64,000 nucleotides of DNA, taken from the NCBI GenBank assembly GCA_002335605.1, contig BEDY01000007.1, forward strand, positions 682,001 through 746,000. Reading direction: 5' to 3'. Position 1 is the stretch's first letter. Each line of letters opens with the position of its first letter. Source of the DNA: Prillingera fragicola (taxonomy: Eukaryota > Basidiomycota > Tremellomycetes > Trichosporonales > Trichosporonaceae). Below, one piece after another: positions 56,917 to 64,000 of this stretch. Below the pieces are notes generated by a model. That model ran no database searches. It saw only the letters and a list, made by a program, of their open reading frames with translations, and was not told where the DNA came from. The translations under genes were made by a program, and so were the position numbers.

Positions 56917-57558
56917 CTAGCTACCACCACTTCCACCGCCGCCGCCATTTCCCCCTCCTCCACTACCACCGACACCACCTCCGTCACCACCGCCTGCGCC
57001 GCCTCCGTCACCACTACCACCCCCATGCCCACCACCTCCATGCCCACCCCCGCTCCCCTCGGCACCGTGCCCGCCACCAGCCCCAGCGCCAGCATCACCC
57101 ATAGCCGCACCGGCGATCCCTCCCGCGCCGTCCGCCCCACCCCCGCCATGCTCGACCCGCACCCCCCTCATGCCCACCAGCGTCTTACTAGGCGTAGCCG
57201 GCGTGACGAGCACAGCAGGAATCCTCCCCCCCGGCGCCATCTGTTCCGGCTCGGCAGTAAACTCTGCCTCCCCGGCATGCGTGACACGCACACACCGGGA
57301 GCACCCCACGCTCTCGGGGGGGATGCCGCGGATAGTGTGTAGATCGTGTACGGCGGCTGCGAGGTCGTTGTTGTGGGCTTTGAGTGCTTGTTTTGCCGAC
57401 TTGTTGTCAATGCCGCGGGAGATGAGAGAGGTCAAGGCGCGTGGGTCCGGACGGATGAAGAGTTTGCGCCAGAAGGGAAGAGGGGGTTTGGTTGCCTGTG
57501 GGGAGGGGGTGTGTTCTGCTTGTTAGCGAGGTTGAGGGGAGGGGGGTGCCGTACTCAT
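56917..57558 (-). CDS. Array member B: UBA-like + CxxC protein with glycine tail
   Basis: Exons run 57558-57555 (ATGA) and 57515-56917 (200 aa), with a 39-nt intron ending CTAACAAGCAG. It has the basic-aromatic motif FWRKLFIR, then a UBA-like segment at 29-60 (LTSLISRGIDNKSAKQALKA; AAVHDL). Cys73-x2-Cys76 is present, but the HxxH pair is reduced to one His (His61), so the proposed metal site is incomplete here. A short beta-like segment (PAVLVTPATPSKTLVGMR) follows. Residues from about 124 to the end are glycine-rich with Asn/Ser/Asp/Ala, encoded by CCACC-type repeats at 56931-57112. There is no hydrophobic segment. Confidence 0.75.
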
Positions 57559-58181
57559 TCTGCTTGGTGTTGCCAGCTGGGCTGACTGGTAGAGAGGGGC
57601 CGAGATGGAAGTGATGACCGTCGTGGCTGTGTTGCAAGGGTGTCAAAGAGGAGGACGAAGAGAGAGGAGATGGTCAGTTGCAGAGTGAGCTATAAGAAGT
57701 GTTGGAGTGTGACACGGATGGTGTGCCCGCGACAAGAACACAGCAGCTGTGCCATGACTCCGGCGCCGAGGAACAAGCACGGACAGCTCTTGCTACTTGC
57801 ACAATGGACAGCGATAACCTCAACTGATACTTACTGTGCACATATACACCTGATGCTCTGTGGTCTCCCAGTGCCAGGCTGACTTGAGATCTCAATCAAC
57901 TAAACCACGCCGCCGCAGAGTCCTGTACAAGCAAGCTGTGGACCTCCGACTCGCCACCTTGGAGGGACCGTCCCTTTGGGCTCTACTGATAAGTCACCAT
58001 TATGGCCTATCTCTGCATGCATTTAACGCTTCTGTATCTCCCAGGGGTCTGCATCCTTCATATAAAACTGTATGTACAATCCTTCTCACCGTGTCCAGCT
58101 TACAACTTTGCAGTGCGGTCAATGTTTACAGTGGCGACTCCTCCTTGCACCAACAGATCTGAGTTGTTAGCGTCCACCATG
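57559..58181. other. intergenic, no gene seen
   Basis: This stretch lies between array member B and the TupA-like gene. No coding region is supported. Confidence 0.45.
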
Positions 58182-59138
58182 TCATTCTGCTCGCTGACCT
58201 TTGTCGCACACATCAATCTGTTCTCTTGGAGTGAATAGCGGCACTCTCCTCTCCCAGTCCCGTCCATATTGCTTCACAATGTCCTGCGCCACAGCACCTC
58301 TCAACCACTCCACGAACCGCCACACGGCCCACCGTTTCTCATCAGAGCGCACCACAATAGCGCACGAGTTGAGTAGAACAGCATCTCCCTCAGCCACAAC
58401 CTCGAGCCCACGGATCAACCCCTGGTGGCGGGCCAGCAAAAAGCTCCCCCGGTCAGAGAGGAGGTAGGCACCGGCGCGCTCAGCACCCACCAACGCTTCC
58501 AATGGCGACACCGGCCGGCGCTCATACCACCCCTTGCTCTGCGGCCGCACCCCAGCACAGCTCCAGAGGTACAGCTCCTTGTGCATGGTCGCAGACCCGT
58601 CGCCGCGGGTATGGAAATACACCCCCTGCGCGGCCAGCAGCGCCATGGCGGGCACTATATCCATCCCCCGCACGCCAGCCGGATCCCCGCGCGGGCCAGC
58701 AAGCACAAAGTGGTCGTGGCACAGGATGTCGACTGTCCGTGACCAGCCTTCTTGCTGCGCGACGAGTTCCTGGTCCCGCTCGTAGGTGAGGGCCACGTCG
58801 ACCAGGCCGGCCTGCAGCGCGATCTGGGTGTACCGCGAGTGATTGCAGATCCACTCTATGCGCAAGTCCGGGGTGGTGGCGAGGTAGGTCTCGGCGAGGA
58901 CACGGAGCAGGCCTGTGGGTCCGAGTCCGCCGTTGCCTATGCGCAACACTGTGCGCGCGGTGGGTGAGCCATAGACCTCGCGGGGTGCCGCGGAGATTTC
59001 GTGCGGCGCTCCGGGGGTGTGGTAGAGGTCTGGCTTGAGGACCTCGGAGGTTGTTGAGTGATACGTCCTGCTGGCTTGGGCGATGAAGCAGACGCGGTAA
59101 GGTGGTCCAGCGTGGGTTGGGTCTTGGTGGCGAGTCAT
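58182..59138 (-). CDS. TupA-like periplasmic-binding-fold protein (tungstate/molybdate type)
   Basis: A single-exon gene of 318 aa. It matches the plan of bacterial TupA/WtpA-type anion-binding proteins. An N-terminal strand-helix TVLRIGNGGLGPTGLLRVL is followed by QAGLVDVALTYERDQELVA and the DHFVLAGPRGDPAGVRG block. RGDGSATMHKELYLW (phosphate-like oxyanion loop), AYLLSDRGSFLL and LLNSCAIVV come next, and the C-terminal part includes FVEWLRGAVAQDIV. In bacteria the protein delivers tungstate or molybdate to an ABC importer. Here the first 65 residues are polar and carry no signal peptide, so it is probably cytosolic. The lack of introns in an intron-rich genome and the bacterial-type fold suggest acquisition by transfer, as inference. 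Ligand and role are unknown. It lies inside the UBA-like array. Confidence 0.8.
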   Translation of the reverse strand: MTRHQDPTHAGPPYRVCFIAQASRTYHSTTSEVLKPDLYHTPGAPHEISAAPREVYGSPTARTVLRIGNGGLGPTGLLRVLAETYLATTPDLRIEWICNHSRYTQIALQAGLVDVALTYERDQELVAQQEGWSRTVDILCHDHFVLAGPRGDPAGVRGMDIVPAMALLAAQGVYFHTRGDGSATMHKELYLWSCAGVRPQSKGWYERRPVSPLEALVGAERAGAYLLSDRGSFLLARHQGLIRGLEVVAEGDAVLLNSCAIVVRSDEKRWAVWRFVEWLRGAVAQDIVKQYGRDWERRVPLFTPREQIDVCDKGQRAE

Positions 59139-59766
59139 GGTCGACCTTGGGGGTGTGACGAGGGTTCCCGCATGCTAGCTTGTGCTTATAAAACGCCTAG
59201 CTTGCGGCGACTTACTTTTAACAACATCAGCTGAACAATAACCCGTCAGCTGAACGGTGGTCCACAGGAACGACTCCGGCCAGTGACTCCGGTGGCTCCG
59301 GTGGGCAGGTCATGCACGCATACCTCGGTGTCAGTGGGCAGGCCGGGCCGGTGGGCCGAGTGGCCGAGATAGCAGCACGAGTGGTGCCTACGTTGTTGAC
59401 CTGCTGTGTGCGAGAGGGACATATTGGCAGCCAAGTCGACATGCTAGCCTCATTCACTGGCGCGTTGTCGCCGCATGTGCGCTGACCCATGGCGCATGCT
59501 TGAGAGAACGCGTGCCCAGCGTTGTCTCATGAGATGAGGAGGAGTTGCTGGAGTGCCTACGGCAAGCGGCCCAAGAGGGTAGGATGTTCGGCATGAGCGA
59601 GAGAACTGGAGGGTTGGGCCCAGTGAGTTGCGAAAGCTGCTCCAGTTCCTTGTTCTCATGTCCCGCTGCTGCTTGTGTGTCTGTGCATGTTGGCCGCTGG
59701 ACAAGGTGCATTGGTCCAGTGTTCTAATCACACGATGGCCTTGCATCGATGTGTCCGCGCGGCCAT
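59139..59766. other. intergenic, no gene seen
   Basis: A TTATAA element lies near 59187-59192, about 50 bp upstream of the TupA-like start on the minus strand, a plausible TATA. The remainder shows no gene. Confidence 0.45.
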
Positions 59767-60362
59767 CTAGCAGCCACCGCCATCACCACCCCCGCCACCC
59801 CCATCACCACCACCGCCACCGCCGTCCCCGCCACCCCAGCCCCCGCCATCACCACTTCCCCCGCCATCACCACTTCCGCCCCCTCCCCCACCTTCACTAC
59901 TCCTCCCCATCCTCCCCTGCCACCCACAATCCTCCTGCTCCCACCCCAACCACACGCCAACAGAAACAATCCCCGCCCCAACCCCAATCCCACCCCCACC
60001 GAGCACCACCGGCGCAGGCGTCCCCAGCGCGGCCGCACGCACGCGGATAGCTTCCTCCAACTGTCCCGAACGGCGCGCACATACCGCACAGCCTGCTACG
60101 TGGGCGTGCCCGGAGCCGCGGTGCCGGTCGTGGTGCAGGAGGTTGGCTGCTTCGGTCAGGTCGCCGTTTGTGAAGCGGAGTGCGCGGCGGGAGAGGCCGA
60201 GCGGGTAGCCTTGGGAGATTAGGACTTTGACGGCGCGGAGAGGTTTTGGGCGTGCAGGTGTGGTGGGGTTGAAGAAGAAGAGGCGTTGGAGGAGGGAGCG
60301 TCGCTGGACAGGGGGTTCGTCTGTGACTGGGGTTAGAGGCGTCGAGGAGGAGATGTACTCAT
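59767..60362 (-). CDS. Array member C: UBA-like + HxxH/CxxC, hydrophobic segment, glycine tail
   Basis: Exons run 60362-60359 (ATGA) and 60326-59767 (187 aa). The intron is only 32 nt, with CTCTAAC before CCCCAG. Residues 9-19 carry the family motif RRSLLQRLF. The UBA-like part spans 32-65 (VKVLISQGYPLGLSRRALRF; EAANLL). His67-x2-His70 and Cys81-x2-Cys84 form the putative zinc site. Residues 107-129 are hydrophobic with a glycine zipper (GGGGIGVGAGIVSVGVWLG), followed by W-x3-ED-x-GWQG, conserved in members D and E. The last 40 residues are Gly with Asp/Ser, ending in Cys. A membrane location is inferred. Confidence 0.78.
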
Positions 60363-60517
60363 TGTGCTGTTGTTGTGGCTGCACGTGAAGATACGGAACG
60401 GAGACTGTTCAGAGTCAGAGAGATGTCTGAGTAGGAATGAGTGGTCAGTGCTGAGAAGAGTGAGCAAGTTGGCATTTGTGCTGCATGTCGAGGCCCGAGC
60501 AGCGGACAGTGTTGGCT

Positions 60518-60536
60518 GTGCGAGCCATCGGCCGCC
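60518..60536. promoter_or_regulatory. shared upstream element, copy 1
   Basis: GTGCGAGCCATCGGCCGCC lies about 156 bp upstream of the start of member C and differs by one base from a copy upstream of member D. It contains the palindromic CGGCCG core. Its role is unknown. Confidence 0.5.
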
Positions 60537-60599
60537 ACTGGCCGCTGATGAACAACACTGCATAGCTCAGACACCTTCTTGCAGCCCCCGGCAAGCAGC

Positions 60600-61180
60600 C
60601 TAGCAACCTCCGTCGCCACCGCCACCGCCTCCACCGCCATCACCACCCCCACATCCGCCATCCCCACCACCTCCCCAGCTCCCACCATCGCCGCTCCCCA
60701 TCCCCCCACCACTTCCACCACCACTCCGCCCCCCACTCCCCCTCCACCCCTGCCACCCACTATCCTCCATCTCCCAGTTCAAATACGCCGCCGCAGACAT
60801 AACACCAGCCCCAACACCCACAGCGCCGCTCCCAAGCACAACAGCCTGCGGTGTCCCCAGCATCTTCGCGCGGGTATTGATAGCCGCCTCGAGCTGCCCG
60901 GCCCGCCGCTCACACACCCCACACCCGGCCAGGTAGTTTTGGCGCCACCCACGCCGGTGCCGGTCGTGCGCTAGCAGGAGGAGCGCTTCGTTTGTGTCCC
61001 CCAGGGCCTGGGTTAGGGCGCGTTTGGCGAGTCCGCGGGGATAGCCTTGGGCTAGGAGGGGGTCGAGGTTTGGATCAAAGTTTGGGGCGAAGACGCGTTT
61101 GAAGAGGCTTCGCCGGTGGGGGTTGGGTTTGGCTGTGTTCGCTGGGTGTTAGTGTGCGTATGGTTGGATGGCTTACTCAT
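60600..61180 (-). CDS. Array member D: UBA-like + HxxH/CxxC, hydrophobic segment, glycine tail
   Basis: Exons run 61180-61177 (ATGA) and 61141-60600 (181 aa), with a 35-nt intron. It is the closest relative of member C. It has HRRSLFKRVF, the UBA-like LDPLLAQGYPRGLAKRAL, His60-x2-His63 and Cys75-x2-Cys78. AGQLEAAINTRAKMLGTPQ and a hydrophobic stretch AVVLGSGAVGVGAGVMSAAA follow, then W-x3-ED-x-GWQG. A glycine tail with Ser/Asp ends in Cys. The tail DNA (60603-60735 as seen on the plus strand) is CCACC/CCATC repeats. Conservation with member C is strongest from the CxxC to the GWQG motif, suggesting that this is the functional core. Confidence 0.78.
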
Positions 61181-61350
61181 GGTGGACTAATGCTCGCTTC
61201 AGTCGAGAGTGGGGAGGAGTGTGTCGAGCTCCAGTAAATGTTTAAATAGTGAAAGGAGTGATTATGAATACTGACTAGAGAGAACGAACGTGTCTCCGGA
61301 ACAGAGCAGTGTACAGCGGGGTCCGAGCAGTGCGTGTCGGTCAATTGGCG

Positions 61351-61369
61351 GTGCAAGCCATCGGCCGCC
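61351..61369. promoter_or_regulatory. shared upstream element, copy 2
   Basis: GTGCAAGCCATCGGCCGCC lies about 171 bp upstream of the start of member D and is 18/19 identical to the copy upstream of member C. A CCGAGCAG block also precedes both copies by roughly 20 bp. Confidence 0.5.
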
Positions 61370-61678
61370 GTTTCCTGCAGATGTCATAGCCCCGGTCCGA
61401 GACACATTTCCATTCCATCCACGCCATGCACCACGGTTATGTACTCATATCCTGCCGCTGCTGTGCGTTGTGGTCATGATCCGGGATGCAGTTAATCCTC
61501 AAAGATAAGAGAATGACCGCTGCCCGGTTGTCTTTGTTTGGTCCGAGATGCCGTGCCGAGGTAGCCGAGCATCCAGCCGCGACTGACTTCTCCGTCGGGC
61601 CGTGTTCTCGACGAGCAGCAAACGTGCGCACTTGTTCATACATGTCCACCAAGCTCCGAGCAGCCACTAACATTATCC

Positions 61679-62253
61679 TCATTCACCGCCGCCCCCGCCG
61701 CCATCGCCACCCCCACCGCCATCGCCACACCCACCCCCATCACCACCACCATACCCGCTCCCACCACCCCCGTCCCCGCCCGAGCTCTTATTCCACACAC
61801 TCTCCTGCCACCCCCAGTCCTCATTCGTCCAAATCAAGTAGTCTGGCGCCCACATCAACCCAGCCTCCAGACTAGCCACCAGCAGCGCAGCAGGACCGAT
61901 CGCCATGTCCCGCGACCCAGCAGGGAAGCCCGGGATGCCGCCGCCGAAAAACGGCTGCACCCGCACGCGCCTGTTGCGAAGGTTGTCGATCGTGGCCGCG
62001 CGATACTGGCAGATTGGGCAGGTGGCGTCAAAGGGGACTTTTTGGAAGCGGCGGTGGTCGTCGTGGTATAGTAGCTGGTGGGCGTAGGTTGTGTTGCCGT
62101 TGGCGTGCTTGAGGGCCCGCTTTGCGAGGGGGCGGGGGAAGCCGGCTGCGAGGAGCGGGGCTAGGGCTGGGTCGGGGGTGAAGAGGCGGTCAAAGAGGGT
62201 GCGTCTGGGGTGGGCTGGGGGTTAGGTTGGAGTGAAGATGAGTGCCTACCCAT
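61679..62253 (-). CDS. Array member E: UBA-like + HxxH/CxxC, hydrophobic segment, glycine tail
   Basis: Exons run 62253-62250 (ATGG) and 62214-61679 (179 aa), with a 35-nt intron. The order is the same as in members C and D: PRRTLFDRLF, UBA-like LAPLLAAGFPRPLAKRAL, His52-x2-His55, Cys67-x2-Cys70, then a basic stretch. A hydrophobic segment GPAALLVASLEAGLMW lies near 108-123. TNEDWGWQESVW is its form of the ED-x-GWQ motif. The glycine tail, interrupted by Asp, Tyr and Cys, ends GGE. The sequence between CxxC and the hydrophobic segment is diverged, so this is an older copy than C and D. Confidence 0.78.
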
Positions 62254-63300
62254 TGAACTGGGGTGCTCGTTGCAACGATGGCTGTGATGAGTTGGGAGTG
62301 AGTGGTGTAAGGAGAATGACTGCAGTGAAATGTTGACAGCAGAGGCGTGAGTGTGAGACCAATGTGACCAGGCAAAGGTTTTTGTTTGTTGTTGACAGAC
62401 ACGGTGGTGACGCACGGAGCCTGCCAGGTGCTGTGCAAGCCTCCAGTCAGCATAGCCTCGAGATGCCTTCCATTCCTTCAACCGTCAGCCGAGGTACGGC
62501 AAGCTGTTGCCGGCTGCTTGCAAGCTAGCGGTGAAGCCAGAGATAAGAAGTGATGGCTGCACAGTCTTGGCACGGTAAGTTGATCCGAGCCGACTGAAGC
62601 GACACAGCCTGGTTACTCGGAAGTCGATGATGGTCAAGCACACTAGCTAGTCTCGCCCGCGGTCAGTATTTCCGCGTCAGTAATGGTGAGCGAGTGATGC
62701 TTGCCGCGATTAGGGACTGCCAACCGAGGCGAGAAGAGACACGGAAAGGGCCACGCGATCCATCGAGACGACGACACCAGGATGCTCATCTTTCGAGGGG
62801 AACTTGGAAACAACTTGCCTCCGAGTGTGAGATATGCTTTTGATCCCTCGAGTAGTAGTCCTGCGTGTCTTGGGGTTGTGAATACTGTGTCCCCTTGGCA
62901 CGAATGTCCTCAAAACGCTGTGATGTGAGAGAGAGTGCAGAGGGTAGAGCATGGATGGCAACATCAGGGGAGCAAGAGTGTTCCACAGCAAGTGGTGCCT
63001 GGTTTCATCCTGTTGATCATCCCACATCCATCCCATCACTCGTCTCGCCACTGCACATTGTCTCTCCATACCCTCATTCTTGCATCTACACCTGCTCGAC
63101 AGTCTCTATTCGGTATACTCTATGGGCCTGGAGGCCCTTGTCCAAGTCATCCCCCCTCCAGCTCTCGTGCCGTCCCCATACTCAACACAGGCCTCGCACG
63201 TACCTTGTCACCTGCGGCGCAGCCCCCTTTCAGCTTAGACTTTGCAACGGCACACCCTTCAACACTCTGCTCTCTTCCACTCACTCATCATCATCTCAAC
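62254..63300. other. divergent promoter region of members E and F
   Basis: About 1 kb separates the divergent members E and F. GTGCAAGCC at 62433-62441, 180 bp from the start of E, is a partial match to the 19-bp element of members C and D. No gene was recognised. Confidence 0.4.
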
Positions 63301-63930
63301 ATGCATAGAACGCGTACGCTTTCCTCCACAAACAAACAGCTAACGCCAGAATCCGCACACACCGCCTCCGAACCACCAAGCTGGTGGCGTAGCCTAGTCG
63401 GCCGCGAACCCGTAAACGACTCTCACTTCTCGCGCCTCTGCGCCATGGGCTACCCAGCCTCGCGCGTGAAAAAGATTCTAAGGCAGCAAAACAATCACTT
63501 GCAGCGCACCCGCGCCATGCTCGAGCACGAGGTTCACGAGGAACGCGGCGAGAGCTGGCACGAGCGCTGCGAGGTGTGCGTCATGCGGCGGCAGCGGAGG
63601 GACGAGATGCTGTCCGAGAACAGGCAGCGGGACGAGCGTAACGGCTCAGCGACGCAGTATGGCACCATGGGCGATGCCTTGCTCGGTGCCGGGATGTACA
63701 ATACCGACAAGCCCGGGAGCGTCGCCATGTCCCCGCCGGTGTACACGGGTGGGAGTGCGCCGAGTGCCAATATCGGTGCGTACCAGGGTGCGTATACTTC
63801 GGCGTACTCTGGACCATACGTTGGTGCGTACGGTGGCGCCTATGTTGGCGGCTATGGAAGTCAGGCTGGTGTTACCACTGGGACGGGTGGGCATGGGGCC
63901 AGCTCGGCTGGGCTTAATTCCAATCACTAG
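63301..63930 (+). CDS. Array member F: UBA-like + HxxH/CxxC protein with Tyr/Gly/Ala tail
   Basis: Exons are 63301-63313 and 63350-63930 (197 aa). The intron is in the same phase as in the other members, with GCTAACGCCAG at its end. The order is SWWRSLVGR, UBA-like FSRLCAMGYPASRVKKIL, His64-x2-His67, Cys78-x2-Cys81, then a basic helix (RRQRRDEMLSENRQR). Unlike C to E it has no strong hydrophobic segment. Its tail is built from GAY/SAY/GPY repeats (about 160-180) in place of pure glycine, which hints that an aromatic/glycine low-complexity tail can substitute. It is the last gene before the window end, and the array may continue beyond. Confidence 0.75.
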   Translation: MHRTRTLSSTNKQLTPESAHTASEPPSWWRSLVGREPVNDSHFSRLCAMGYPASRVKKILRQQNNHLQRTRAMLEHEVHEERGESWHERCEVCVMRRQRRDEMLSENRQRDERNGSATQYGTMGDALLGAGMYNTDKPGSVAMSPPVYTGGSAPSANIGAYQGAYTSAYSGPYVGAYGGAYVGGYGSQAGVTTGTGGHGASSAGLNSNH

Positions 63931-64000
63931 GCGGAGGACGCTGGTCAGCTGGCTGGTCCAGCTGTGGTGGTCATCGTGGGTCATTCGTTGTAGCGATATT

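Noticed and set aside
59749..60222. Thr/Pro-rich plus-strand frames over the array tails
   Set aside because: They are the complementary reading of the glycine-tail repeats of array member C and have no independent support.
1..64000. CRISPR arrays, bacterial operons, rRNA genes
   Set aside because: No direct-repeat/spacer pattern and no rRNA signature were seen. The intron-rich genes show the window is eukaryotic.

Overview
The window is GC-rich nuclear DNA from a basidiomycete yeast or fungus. The evidence is about thirty protein genes, nearly all split by short introns (about 32-300 nt) with GTRNGT donors, CTNAY-type branch sites and YAG acceptors, plus protein sequences typical of Tremellomycetes. 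An origin in Trichosporonales is my inference from overall style, not something proved here. All gene models were spliced by hand from donor and acceptor sites and checked for frame closure; no search was run.

Layout. The first 5 kb hold a broken Ty1/copia-type Gag-domain gene (432-1775) followed by a degenerate tandem repeat and gene-poor DNA. A divergent cell-cycle pair follows: MCM4 (minus) and CDC27/APC3 (plus), sharing a promoter with two ACGCG boxes. Next come an FAD monooxygenase, aspartate aminotransferase, proteasome beta-2 (PUP1), an Atg20/Snx41-type PX-BAR sorting nexin, a Cep57/Ppc89-like spindle-pole protein, a second, intact Gag-domain gene, an intron-bearing tRNA-Ser, CCS1, COX6, a lineage-specific protein with a PD-(D/E)XK-like motif, gluconokinase, protoporphyrinogen oxidase, MIC19, guanylate kinase, a monoacylglycerol lipase, a 3-hydroxyisobutyryl-CoA hydrolase, several small unknowns, a salicylaldehyde/vanillin-type aldehyde dehydrogenase, a NEDD1-like protein, a PRELI (Ups1-like) lipid-transfer protein and NOB1.

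The last 8 kb (55980-63930) are different. They contain six paralogues of a family I do not recognise from any named group. Each has a phase-1 intron right after the start codon region, a basic-aromatic N-terminal motif, a UBA-like helical segment and a CxxC motif, preceded in five of the six by HxxH. Three have a hydrophobic glycine-zipper segment followed by an ED-x-GWQ motif, and four end in almost pure glycine tails encoded by microsatellite-like DNA. An intronless gene for a bacterial TupA-type (tungstate/molybdate-binding) periplasmic-binding-fold protein sits inside the array. Two adjacent members share a near-identical 19-bp element about 160-170 bp upstream of their starts, and a third has a 9-bp match at similar spacing. 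This array is the best candidate in the window for an undescribed system.

Functionally, most other genes are housekeeping. Mitochondrial functions are frequent (COX6, MIC19, PRELI, PPO, the CoA hydrolase, CCS1) and two genes belong to microtubule-organising-centre families, but I see no operon-like logic among them.
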